Assembly: GCA_000497125.2 (NCBI GenBank)
Contig: CM035318.1
Location: 1,484,001 to 1,548,000 of the forward strand
Length of the DNA: 64,000 nucleotides
Reading direction: 5' to 3'
DNA from: Spironucleus salmonicida
Lineage: Eukaryota > Fornicata > Diplomonadida > Hexamitidae
The translations under genes and the position numbers were made by a program. Of this stretch, positions 21,449 to 33,214 are shown one piece after another (position 1 is the stretch's first letter; each line of letters opens with the position of its first letter). The notes under the pieces are model-generated. The model searched no databases and was not told the origin of the DNA. It saw only the letters and a program-made list of their open reading frames with translations.

Positions 21449-21682
21449 ATGTTAAAGTAATAACTTTTTGAGATTTTTGATTCTGATAAAGTAGATTTTC
21501 GGTCGATTTTTTCATCTGTATCAAAAGACTTCAATGATAATTCATGTATTCTGCGTGAATATATGAGAGACGCTTATTTTAGTTATAATGAGGATTTAGC
21601 GTAGGTTTATGGCGAAATAATAGATAGTTTAGAATAAAATTTTCGCGAGATTTGCGAAATAGTTCATTAAATTGATAAGTGA
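21449..21682 (+). CDS. Small putative protein, 77 aa
   Basis: With TAA/TAG as Gln, ATG TTA AAG TAA TAA opens a 77-residue frame ending in AAG TGA AAT, so the stop lies in an AGTGAA motif like other genes here. The product is acidic and helical (for example FDSDKVDFRSIFSSV and LREYMRDAYFSYNEDL). I recognise no family. Its codon-like composition stands out from the AT-rich flanks, but the length is not far above chance for a genome with one stop codon. Confidence 0.45.
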
Positions 21683-22012
21683 AATATTTTTAGTATATTA
21701 CTGATCTTAAAAAAAGAATAATCATATTTATTAAATATTAATGATACTCATTGTCTAGTTTATCATTCATTTATATATTAATCAACAGAGAGAGTTTATC
21801 ATATAGCACGATCCTATAAAATTTTATAATTTACTCATATTACAAAACACGTAAACGATTGAAGCATTTTTATTTTTACACAGCAATTTTTATAAAAGTT
21901 ATGCTATAATTTATTATTTTCTTTAAAATATTATCTCCACTTTAAATGCTTGTAACTATGAGTAGATGATTAATATTAAAATTAATAATTCTAAAATAAT
22001 CATGAAAATTAA
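21683..22012. other. AT-rich intergenic stretch
   Basis: I see nothing but AT-rich sequence between the small gene and the 3' end of uS5. Confidence 0.6.
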
Positions 22013-22711
22013 TCATTCTTTATAGGTTCTGAGATCATCACCAAGTTCTTAAGCAGCCCAAAGATCAGGGGTAAGGAAAGTGTAAGATTTCTTTAAGGCG
22101 TTGAACATAGCACCAACTGAATTCATAAGAGTTCTGGTGTGACCGAACTGACGAGAGAATACGTCTTCAATACCTGCAAGAGCAATGAGTTCTTTGACTT
22201 TAGGAGCAGAAACGATGCCAGTACCACGAGGTGCAGGAATGAGTCTGAAAGTAACAGAACCGCACTTACCAGAAACCTTCTGGGAGATGGTATGAGGATT
22301 ACCCATCTTAGAACCCCAATATCCACGTCTGATGGGTATAAGGTTGAGCTTTGCATTAACTACAGCCTTCTTGACAGCCACAGCCACTTCCTTAGAAACA
22401 CCAGAACCATAACCGATATGACCATTACGATCACCAACAATTACAGTGGCATGGAAACGAGTACGCTGGCCAGCAGAGGTCTATTTCTAAACAGAACGAA
22501 CCTTCACTACTTTTTCTTCAAGAGTGATGAAGTTGTCAATGATTTAAGCTTCTTTGCAAGGGAGGGAGTATTTAAATACTTCAGCTAAAGAAGTTACTAC
22601 ACCAGACTTAACTAAACGACCAAGTTTAGTAGTAGGGTTCCAAATTTCTTCAGGCTTAGCTCTGGGAGCACCTCTTTCACCACGCTGTTCTTACGTTCTT
22701 TCCGTAGACAT
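22013..22711 (-). CDS. RPS2: 40S ribosomal protein uS5 (RPS2)
   Basis: This 232-residue protein is the small-subunit protein at the mRNA entry and decoding region. The S5 RNA-binding domain and S5 C-terminal domain are clear: RTRFHATVIVGDRNGHIGYG, then SKEVAVAVKKAV, IPIRRGYWGSKMGNPHT, RLIPAPRGTGIVSAP, AGIEDVFSRQFG and TPDLWAA. The GHIGYG/GTGIVSAP signature is of the eukaryotic cytosolic type. The N-terminus (MSTERTQEQRGERG) is short and lacks a long RG-rich tail. The frame holds in-frame TAA and TAG Gln codons beside CAG, and CGT/GGT-rich codons suit high expression. It is divergent from BBS4, with 133 bp between the starts. Confidence 0.95.
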
Positions 22712-22844
22712 TAGCAGGGAGTGGTAATACAGAAATTGAATTTAATTAAATAATAATTAATATTATATAATAATGATAAACCTGAAACTAATTGATCTGC
22801 ATTCTATATATTATATCGAATTATCTATTATATATAAATTCAGA

Positions 22845-24092
22845 ATGTCAAAAATAACCTAGCTATTTTTTTCTAACAAATACTAGCTAGCTATTGACGA
22901 AATTGATCTGGAGTTGAAATAAGGTGCAAATAACTATTTATTGCATATGTAGGGTCTGTGCTTGCGGGCATTGGGTAGAATATCAGATTCATTATTTTCA
23001 TTTTAGCAGGCCCTAGATTTCGATAAATTCAATTATAAAACGCACATTGAAACGCTCAAAGCACTACTTTTAACTGCTGATTATCCGCTTTGTCTAGAGT
23101 CGGTGGAGATGTCAATCGCATTTTTCGAGTCTCAAAATCTCAAATCGCAACTTTGGTATTTATATCAGATTAGAGGTTTTTGCATGCTGCGTATGGGCAC
23201 ACCGGTGGAGTCCCTGGACCCCTTATTTCGTGCATATGAGCTGAATCCCAACTTCCAAACGAAGTTCACAATCGGTCGCGTTCAGGCCCAATTGGAGCAG
23301 TACCCGGACGCCATTGAAACGCTATCAGACATCCTACAATTTGCACCAGCGCACGTAGATGTCCTTTTAGATCTTGCAAATTTGTACTTCTCGTAGAACG
23401 ATTTCGACTCGGCGTTTGACTGCTTTTCAAGGGCCACAATTGCGTCCCAGAGGACTCATTAGAACCGTCCAGAGCCTTATTTTGGCGTTGCATTTTTGTT
23501 GCAGGAAGAAGAGCCGAAAGCCGCCCTGGAGAAGTACCAGCAGGCTGGAGCGTGCTATTCGAACTTCAACGACGCGCATTCCTGGGCGAATCTGGCAGCA
23601 TTATTTGTGGAGCTTAAAAAGCTGCCTGTCAGCTTGACTTGCGCAAGGCGTGCGTTTTCACTGAGTTAAGATAGTTAGATTAGGCAGACTTTAGGATAAA
23701 TCTACATTATCATGAAAGATTACGTCAGAGCGTTTCATATTTTGTCATATTTTGCTAGTTCTAGCGAGCCTGAGCCCAAATGGTTGTTGGGAATTACAGC
23801 GTATGAATTAGGGGAGGAAAAAATTGCGTTTAGTCAGCTTGAAAAAGCAGCAGAAGTAATTTTTGGTGCAGGTGTTTGTGGTCTCCGTTATAGTATTAAA
23901 AGCAATGATATCGATAGAGCAAAGCGATTTGTTAAGTTAATTAAAGGCTGCGACTGTGAGGATAAAGAAGAAAAGAGAGTAGCTAAAATACTAATTTAGT
24001 TATTAAAAGAAAAGCTCAAAGGTGAGGAGGAAGATGGTGGCGACATTGAAGGTGGAGTTTAAGCGGAAGATGAGTAGAACTAATAAGAGTGA
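22845..24092 (+). CDS. BBS4: BBS4-like TPR protein of the BBSome
   Basis: The 415-residue product is built of TPR helices and follows BBS4 closely in order. Near the start is QGLCLRALGRISDSLFSFQQAL. A later block, SWANLAALFVELKKLPVSL followed by RRA, matches BBS4 W.N.GMCFFGKKKYVAAI..LKRA, and KDYVRAFHILSYFAS matches QQYASAFHFLSAA. The BBSome is a coat that moves membrane proteins out of cilia with IFT. The C-terminus is acidic and low-complexity. Human BBS4 is about 100 residues longer. Several TAA/TAG Gln codons are used and the stop is GAG TGA TAA. The start is the first of two in-frame Met (the other is at 22947); the upstream one preserves a first TPR-like helix. Codons in the middle are GC-richer than the ends. 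Confidence 0.8.
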
Positions 24093-25374
24093 TAATTATT
24101 TTATTATGCAAGTTATTTAGCAATAATACTGTATATCCAAACTTATTCCATTTTCAAAAATACCTCATGAATCAATTCATTTTGCTTTTTAATTAAGCAT
24201 AAGTGAAAGCTAAATTTTTAAGTAATTTTTGTAAACTACATATTTAATAATCATTTTTGAGTTTTCAGTTAAAAAGGACTTCTTTGATAAATTTATAATC
24301 CACAGCGTATATTACGACATTTATTTACTTATATTATATAATATATTTTTTTTATAAATGCGGAGTAAATCAGTAAAAATATTAAGTATATCAAATAAAA
24401 AATATGGTTACTTCAAATAAATGTCATATGTCTTCGTCTATTTGAAAAATACAATTATATGGTTATCTATGTCTTTTGCAAGTACTGCCGTATAATTTAG
24501 ATATGAATTGCATTTTAAAAACTATTTAAAGTGTATTACAATTTTTAATAATAAATTACGAGAATATATTTTTGATAAACTAAATTTTAAAAATTTTTTA
24601 AGTTAAAATTAAATGTTTATATAATAATAAAAATAAAAGTATAACTTAATTATATAGTTATGTTTAAACTATATAACTATTTAATAGTTTAGAGATGTAT
24701 GAGTAAAATAGTATACATTTCTTATGTTTTAATAACTATGTATTACCTTTGATATCAAATAGTAATATTTTATATATGTAGTATAACCATTATATATCAT
24801 GGGGTTAATATATTATTGTTTCTATTGATCTTCAGTTTCTTGTTATGTTCATCATAAAGTAACTAAAAACGGATACTATTATAAAGCAAATTTTAATGCA
24901 CTATTAACTAAACTACAGTAAAATTTCAATACATATGTGAGATAAACTATAATAAATAGACCAGCTGACGAAACAATTTTTTCTTATGGGTGATTTATAT
25001 CTTTCATGTTAATAAATATTATTATAATTTTTAATAATAAATAGTTATATTAGGAAATTAAGTTTAAATAAGCAGAAATTAATGAATCAATCATAAATAT
25101 AAAGAGAATATATATAATTAATTATTTTAGTCGACTAATCAATTGCATAAAAAAGCGAAATATTTAAAATATTTATTTTTATACATAGTAGTAATGTTGT
25201 ATATTTTAATTATTTCATCTTTATTAATTCAATAAAATAAATAGTTTAACCAAAGTTAACCAATATATTTAATTATTTTCTATTATATAATATAGATAAA
25301 TAATAACTCAATCAAAATACATTTAGATAATTAATAAATAAGATTATATGATATGAAATAACATATTAGTTAAA
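24093..25374. other. AT-rich intergenic region (1.28 kb)
   Basis: I find no convincing reading frame on either strand, no tRNA and no repeat. It is about 80% A/T by eye. Confidence 0.6.
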
Positions 25375-26055
25375 ATGTCCTTTAACTTTTTTTCCTTTGA
25401 AGGATCTTCAGATCATGAATTTGATCTTGATGGTTAAGATACATAGAAAATAAATCGTTAAGAAGGCTAAAAAGAGAAAGAGATGAATCTATTAAACTTT
25501 TCTTTAACAGCACCAAGTATTACTAATTCAGTATTTGGTTCTTTTGCACCATCTGTCACTCTTAACCGAAGTGGAAATTTGAATATATTTTCGCCTGATT
25601 TTTCAGCTCCTAGCATAGGATCTGGAACACCAGGATTACGTTCAAATAACCCTTCTACTACTTCATTAGTAGAGTATTCTAGAAAAAATCAAGCTCCAAA
25701 ATGGACACAAGTTGAAGATAATATGCTAATAATATTAGTTGATTAACATGGTCCTAAAAAGTGGAAATGGATTGCTGAAGAAATTTCTGTTCGTACTCAT
25801 TCTTAATTACGCTAACCAGATGCTGTTTCGTAAAGATGGTCAAGAGTAGTAAATCCAGGAATTAATAAAGATAAATGGTCATTGGACGAAGATAATGCTC
25901 TTATTAGAGCTGTTAAGGCGTCAGGCCCTAGATAATGGAAAGAAATAGCAGAAAGACTTCCTGGTAGAACAGATATCTAGGTGAGATATCGACTTATTAA
26001 AATGAGATAAGAGCTATTACATAATAGTGTTTTAGGTGAAGATTATTTACCGTGA
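25375..26055 (+). CDS. Myb-domain DNA-binding protein, 226 aa
   Basis: There are two adjacent Myb/SANT repeats in the C-terminal half. The first starts near residue 107 (APKWTQVEDNMLIILVDQHG, then KKWKWIAEEI). The second starts near 160 (DKWSLDEDNALIRAVKASGP, then WKEIAERLPGRTDIQVRYR). The Trp spacing and the acidic Glu-Asp start of each repeat are typical of R2R3-type transcription factors. The N-terminal 100 residues are Ser/Pro/Phe-rich and look disordered. Several Gln codons are TAA/TAG. It ends at TGA 26053-26055, five bases from the stop of the convergent hydrogenase gene. Confidence 0.85.
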
Positions 26056-26060
26056 GAGTT

Positions 26061-27428
26061 TCAATCACTATATGGTATGTAATTTTATTTTATTATCTAC
26101 ACATCAGAAGATTAATAAAATTCCTCTATATCCGGATTTTTATCTTCATTGGTTTTTACTAATTTAGTATTTGCCATAAGTTATTAACTTCTATGCACTA
26201 TATCAATAAAGCTGAATTTTTAAGGCATACCACCTCCATTACAACATCCTGTATTGCAAATCAAACACTCAACAAAATCTGGTGATAATTTACCATTTTT
26301 TATCATCTAAAATACATCTAATACTGCTTTGGCACCATTTGCAATAACAAATGTAAAGAAAAAATTACCAGATGTAAATGATAGTAATTTTATAGATTAA
26401 TTAAATCTATCATATTTCTATAAAGAAGATATATTGATTTAACTCATATCAAAACTTTCAGAGTATGATGAAAATATTTACCGAGCCAACAATTCAGTAT
26501 AATATCCTGGTACCTAAAATTATTTAGCAAATTTTGATATACTGTTAAAATTTTGTGTAAATTAATCATTGATATCTTTGGTGTTCACAAAATTATTTTA
26601 GTCCATAAATTCGAGAAGTTCTACAGTAGAAATAACCAAATCAACATCTTTACTTATATCTTTACGAAATTTAAATTCTTTTTCAACTAAACATGGTGTG
26701 AAATGAACAATAAAAAATTTATCAGGATCCATTTACATTTTTTATGAATATACATGCTTAATATAACTACTTAGTGCATTATACTGATTCTTAACAGTAC
26801 TTAAATTAGTTAAATACTAAGGAAATTATTTCTCAATAAGCTGGCAAACTCCACTACATTAACTACCTATAATAAATTTTTATGCTTTTTTTGCAGCGAT
26901 GACCATATTAACTTCTTCTTTAATAACTAAATCTACACCATAACTCGCGTCAAAAAATAGTTCGAAATTATGTTATTTTAAAAAAGTGATTAAATGGGAA
27001 AATATGAATTTTTCACCAAATTTTTCTTGAACTGCGATTAATACTGCGGGTGATAGTATTGCTATATTGATTTTAGTTTTATCTAGCTTTAAAATACTTT
27101 GATTGATACTTATAGCCTAAGTTGGACAAGCTATAACACATTGTCCACATGAAATACAATCAGAAGTATTAAGTGAAATTCTCATTTATTTTTTTTAGTT
27201 TCTAGTCTCTTATACTAGCGGGAATGAATTATCACAGGTTTTTAAAATTGAAAATTCACATAAGTCAACACAATTTTAGCATGAAATACATTTGTTAAAA
27301 TTAATCTATAAGGCGGGAGTTTGATAGGTTGGATTTTATAGCATATCAATATAGATAGGTTTTGGGTGTCTAATTATTTCTCGCTTTGGTGGTTAACTTA
27401 GATGAACTTCTGGAGATCCACATCCCAT
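26061..27428 (-). CDS. [FeFe]-hydrogenase-like protein with altered active site
   Basis: The product is 455 residues. Two ferredoxin-type [4Fe-4S] sites (Cys47/50/53/57 and Cys91/94/97/101) precede a hydrogenase large-subunit domain. The four H-cluster Cys ligands are present: Cys191 (GSQCSG), Cys246 (TPCLVEK), and Cys391 and Cys395 (ECLICNTGCCNGGGMP). Canonical motif 1 is TSCCP; here the first Cys, used for proton transfer in true hydrogenases, is Gln190 encoded by a reassigned TAA. Motif 2 PCxxKKxE has Glu where the first Lys should be. It may therefore be a sensory or electron-transfer relative instead of an efficient H2 producer. Nar1/NARF is less likely because of the two full ferredoxin clusters. 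Such proteins fit an anaerobe. I see no mitochondrial-type targeting signal. Confidence 0.85.
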
Positions 27429-27626
27429 TCTTAATTATATTTACTATATATAATATAATTAAGTCCATATAATACATATACATTATTATATATTTTCTGA
27501 TAAAATAAGAAATATTCAATAAATAGAATATTACCATAAAATTTTAATATATTTAATTATTACTAATTCATTTGATAATATAATTTTTATACCTTATACA
27601 GACTATTTTTTTGTTTGTAGGTCAAA

Positions 27627-29549
27627 ATGGATATTTAATCATTAGCTACAGATGAATAAATTACAAATGTATTATTTTAGAATTCATTATTATAGTTATA
27701 TAATGATTAATAGATATAGTTTTAAATATAATTTAAGCAATTAGCTTAAAACATATAAATATAATCCGTTTAGTAGAAAATGGGTTATTTTTTAGAAAAT
27801 TACGGTTATTTGGTTGAGTTAGACGATGGTTTCATTTAAAAAATATTTTCATTTATTAATTTAAATTACTAAGAAATTTCATTGCCAATAGCATAAATGT
27901 TATTAAATTTTTGCCGTTATTTCTTTATATGTAACTTAGAACCTGGTAATATGATCTATTTTTTAATTAATAATAAAATTCGGTATCTTAAAATCATTTA
28001 ATAAATAAATTAATTGACGATTTGTTAATAAGAATCTTCGTTATATGAATTAATGTTTTATCTTAACATTGAGATTTAGATTCCATAATCCTAAGTAATA
28101 TACACTACTACAATTGGAAAACTATATAAATTAACAATAGATTCAAGTTATTTATTAAATATTAGTACTGTTTTAAAAGAAATAGCTGAATATTGTTAGA
28201 AAGAAGAAGTTTAATCATTTACAGATTAGTTTGCCTATTGTTTATTATTATAAAATTTGTTTAATAGTTAAGTAAGAGAGAAGAACTAAGCTACTATGTC
28301 TTTACCTTAAACTTTGTCCATAATATGTAGTAGTAATATTTCTTTATTTTCAAAATATTTACTATTTTCAACCTTAGTGCAATATAACATCTTATATATT
28401 CCATTCTTACACTAAATTATTAAAGCTAAATTAACTAAACCAGTTAGTACAAACGAATAAATTTTATATTCGAAAATTTAGATAGTAATTTAAAGCTTTT
28501 ATTTAAGGCGTGAGGAAACAATAATGCAAGTTTAATACATTCCAAGTAGTTATATAGTGTAACCAGATACAATATTATAAGATGCTTTTCTTGCAATTAA
28601 AAATAATATTACTAATTTCAATTTCCTTATGCTAGTTATAAACTAATTAATAGAGCTGATAGGTATGAAAATTATGTCAAGTTCTCATTCATAATATTAA
28701 TTAAACGAAATTGAGTTGGTAGAATTATTTGACGTTGTAGTGGAATATAGTGCTAATAATGAAAATAATTTTTTATCAAAATTATTTGGAATACTATTAT
28801 CATTAATAAGTGTATTTTATATTTAGAATGGTTAATCTATTTCTATGATATAAGAACAATAATAATTTTTATTTTAATATAGTACAGTTATATTGTATTT
28901 TTAATCTCCATTATTAAAGTGCTATCTTAATTTGTTTACATTTACACGATACTTATAATATTCATAAAAATTTGCACTAGTATTAATTAAGAATACATTT
29001 AATCAAGAAAAACTATTTTAAATTAATCCATTCATAAATGATTAAAAGAAGCTAAATTTAGAACCTCCATAAAAATTATAGGACTTTTTATAACTAAGAT
29101 AAAAGTATAATGAGGTGGTAGATTAATGTAATATGTTATTAAAGAACCAAAAGAGCTGTCCCTAATCGAATAGTGCGAAGGAAGCTGAACACGCGTTGTG
29201 TGAAAAGTAATGCACAGATTTATAGTAAGAATTAGTTTAGTTAAGGTTAAAATTTGATATTGTTACAAATAGCAATTTATTAGCTTTAGAGGATAAAAGA
29301 TCTATTTAAATATAATTAGATATAAATGCATAAATAATTGATGTCCTTAAAGATCAAATAATGTAAAGCTAGGAAAGGTATATTTAGTTGCAAGAAAAGC
29401 TTACAAAAGAAAAAGTACAAATCAAGTAATTAATGTAAGAAAATGAGGCATTGTAACTAGATATTCATCATATAAATGAAGTTAACCGGGGTCTTCGTAT
29501 GGCATTTTAAAATATAAATAATATTATTTAGAATGTAGATTAAAAGTGA
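27627..29549 (+). CDS. Unrecognised helical protein with C-terminal coiled coil, 640 aa
   Basis: With TAA/TAG as Gln the frame is open from 27627 to AAG TGA AAT. The first ~440 residues are hydrophobic helices suggestive of an armadillo/HEAT-like solenoid (for example LLNFCRYFFICNLEPG and ELVELFDVVVEYSANNE). From about residue 480 a Lys/Glu/Gln-rich coiled coil follows (LALEDKRSIQIQLDINAQII). This layout recalls tethering factors such as p115/Uso1, but I see no diagnostic motif and name no family. A second in-frame Met at 27780 is the alternative start. The ATG follows a T-rich TTTGTTTGTAG. It is divergent from the hydrogenase gene, 198 bp away. Confidence 0.7.
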
Positions 29550-29598
29550 AATATTATATTATCATAGTTGATATTCCACTTCTTTACCCACTCTTAAA

Positions 29599-32418
29599 AT
29601 GTCGAACAAAATAGAGTTCCAATCACTAGAAGATATATAGAAGCAATTTAACTATACAACTGATACATAGAAGCTCCATACATTAGTTAACAAAATGTCT
29701 CATTTTATTACAGAAACAAATGTAGATTCATCAATCAACTTTTTTTTAAGACATATTATTCATTCAGATAAAGCAAAAGTATTAGTCTCATTATGTGCTT
29801 TATCTTACTTTCCACATATTCATGTCTTTATAGCAGCTGAAAAAATTCAGAAGCTTGCGATTATTTTGCTTACACCAACGTCTTCAAAATAAGCTAAACT
29901 ATCTAAAATATTAGCAGCAATTGGTATTTGCTATACATTAGAATCATTAAATTTTACATGTATTTCATTCCTTTTATAATTTGCTAAGTAGTTTTAAGGT
30001 ATGACATTAATATGTGAATTTACTTTATTTAATGTTTTTGAAAAATTCAATTTTGAAGATAAGAACGCTATAGCATAATAAGTATTTTAAACTTTACCTA
30101 TGCAAAATTGTTATAGATAATTTTAAGGTAATGAAAGCTAGGAGTTTGCTAATATACTTATAGAAGCCTTAGATTATTAAGATCATTGTTTTGTCTAAAA
30201 GTTTATAGTCGACTTTGCTCAGTATGACGATTAATTTTTAAGAGATGTTTTTGCCTTTATTAGACTGAGCGAGAAGAAATCTTTGATTTTGGGAGTTATT
30301 TAATAGATAATGATGACAGAGGCTCTTAAGGAGAAAAGTACTAGATTATTATTTGATATCGTTGAGGTCTAATCTTTATAATAAATGATTGAAGAATTAG
30401 TCTTAAGTTCAGATAAGGAAGATATTGTATATATCGAAAATTTGATTTAAGCCATTGGATTAACATAAAATACTGAATATAAAGACTAAATTGTTATTAA
30501 TGTGAGTAAAAGTAAAAAAATTATAAGTAACAAAGTTATTAATTCATTTGTCTGTTTTGTAAGTGACACGAATATAATGTAGATAATAGAAAACATATCT
30601 GAAATTCTAGAAGACATAACAAATTTTGACTGCATGAATATAGCAATTAATTTTATAGTTAATATTTGTAAAGTTAAATAAAGTTTAGGTTGCAATTTGT
30701 TTATAGCAACGATTAATGAATTATTTAGCGTAATTAGTTAAATCGATATTAAATTAAAAATTAAATAATGTATTTAAAGTGAAGACTAGAAAAATATAAT
30801 CTTAAGCAAGATGTATGGATTAGTAATTCATTAAAATACTTAAGTTTAATATATATCAGAACTTTTGTTATAAGGTTATTAATCTAAGATTTTTTCATCA
30901 TTTGATGTAGAAGAATCATTCAAAATTCTTTACAACTCGTTATAATTAATAAAATTTGATTCTAATATTTAAGAGTCTATTGAGATTGCTTAAATTTGTA
31001 AGGAGTGTATTTATTTTATGAGCATTCTAGCATTGTTTTAGACATAGTAATTTAAACCTTCTTTAAAGTTATTTAATTAAATTACCTTAATATTACACGA
31101 TAATTATACAAATGTTGAGAATATGATTGAACTTTTAGGAGAAAAGGTTGTTTGTTTTATCAATTCTTTTGTTTCTATACCTAACAGAATATTAAACAAT
31201 TTTAATATTTAAGTATTTAAAATGTTCTTGCCAATGTTTGATATATAAATAATTGGAAGAATTTGTTCAAATATAAATATTGATTATTTAATTGAATCAT
31301 AAGATATAGATGCTACTGGTGACTAAGATGATGAAGATCAAGAAATTATTGAAGACTAAATAGAATAAGAGGAACTTAGCGAAGTAGATTCTATTTAATC
31401 ACTTAATGAGGATGCTTATGATTAGGCTCTAGCAGCTTTAGTTCTTAATGTCAAAGAATAGGCAAAATTAAAACAGTAGCCTCATCAAATTGCTTTAAAA
31501 TCTTTAGATCTCTTAAGAACTTTTATAGATTAATAACCTAATTCACCACTTCTATATATGGTGTTATAGTCTCTGTTTAATTTTCTCTGTAATCCAATTG
31601 GCGATACAAAGAAGCTATAAAAGTATGACAAAAATTTATTAGAAACATGTATTAATAAAGCCAAATTGATTATTGATAGTGTTGTATAAAACAAAAAACT
31701 TAAAAGCATTATAACTGCTGATGAATTATATGATGATCATAGATAGTTATTAATAGGAGAATGGATAGAATAGTTATAATAGTATATTAAAACTCGCAGC
31801 ACTTATTCGCCAGTTGCACTTAAGATTATAAAATTAGTATGTTTTGCATTAGTCAATACGAAGCAGGAACAATTGATATAATAATCTAACTTAGATTTAT
31901 TAAATTTATTTACAATGCTATCAAGTTTTATTATATAAGAAAAGGTTGTTCTTACAAAAGAGTTTTATTTAGATTTCTATTCAGTATAATTTAATGCATA
32001 CTATCCTTAGTTTACGTAAATTTTAATATAATAGATTAGTTAGTTATAATCAATTAAATCTGGTCTACTGGCTATTGGAATTTTGTAAGCTTTGTTTACA
32101 ACACGTTCTGTAGAAGTAACTACTGATGAGAAATAATAATTTATCAAATAATTAGTTAATTTTGTAATAAATGAAAGCAAAAAACAATTTGAGTAAGATT
32201 TCATTGGTAAGGATAGATAATATTAATTATCCATTCTAAAATAGTTATTGAATGATACGTGTAAGTTCTTAATTTCTACTGGAAAAAGAATTTCTATTTC
32301 TTTAAAAGATATTAATGTTGAAGCTCAAGCAAACTATTAATTTTGTAAAAATTGTAATATAAAAGATAACCAATAGATTTTATCATATCTTCTTAAAATA
32401 ATTGAGCTTACGAAGTGA
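29599..32418 (+). CDS. Pol5/MYBBP1A-like nucleolar protein, 939 aa
   Basis: This is a long alpha-helical repeat protein with an acidic stretch near residues 575-600 (DQDDEDQEIIEDQIEQEELS), then DAYDQALAALVLNVKEQAKL and HQIALKSLDLLRTFIDQQPN followed by SPLLYMVLQSL. This arrangement of an acidic tract, a basic/helical linker and a helical segment ending in P.NPLL..LL is the hallmark of the DNA polymerase phi (Pol5/MYBBP1A) family, which works in rRNA transcription and ribosome assembly, not DNA synthesis. The C-terminus lacks the usual Lys-rich tail. The stop is AAG TGA AAG, in an AGTGAA motif. It starts 49 bp after its upstream neighbour on the same strand. Confidence 0.65.
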
Positions 32419-33214
32419 AAGTTTATTTAATACATAATTTATTATTCGTTTAATTTCACAATCTTCCACTATCAATGCAAACTATTTATATACAGTAACT
32501 TATATGAAATGATACTAAATATTATATTTGTAAATAAAATATACAAATGTACTATGAAATTAAAACACTGAATTACACCCAATTATTAAATAATGCTTAT
32601 ATTAAAATTGATAATAAGTTATAAATACAATTTAATACAGTTCTCTGTATTAATGTAGTAGTAGATAATCTGATAAATAGTACCTCGATATTATAATATT
32701 GAAATACTATAAGCTATTATCATTTGAAATCATAGTTATAATTGATTATAAGATAACTTTGATTTATAATAAATATTTTGACGTATATGAAACTGAAGAA
32801 TAATTGTAATTAGTATTGATAATATATTAACCAAAATCTTCAAATTTTCATGATGTATTTTTAAATATACTAATTTGATATTAAGTAAAATCATATCTAT
32901 TTTAATTAACTCTAAATTATTATACTATAGTGAATATTCAGTATATATTGATATTGTAGGATATTTGATTTTAGAAAATTAAAGAATATTTTCTTAATAT
33001 AGAATCAATAAGTTTAATTAGTAGCCCGATAATCAATAATTAAGAGTTCACCATTAAAGCTCAATATTTTACTGATTTTAAATATTTAGATAGAACAGAA
33101 ATATTTATTTAATTTTACATTATTTCTTTAAATGATATTTTTTTATTAGTATATTTTCAAATTAAACTATATGAATTAATATATATTAGTTTACATATTT
33201 GCAGACTATAATTA
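32419..33214 (+). other. Intergenic region with a doubtful small gene (about 32547-32878)
   Basis: This is mostly AT-rich sequence. From ATG 32547 a frame gives MYYEIKTLNYTQLLNN... and a second frame, one step over, continues ...YLDIIILKYYKLLSFEII... to a TGA at 32876-32878. The two could be joined by removal of a 26-bp GTAGTAGTAG...AAATAG tract, which would be an unusually short intron, or the similarity to coding sequence may be chance. I recognise no domain. The rest of the interval holds nothing I can support. Confidence 0.25.
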
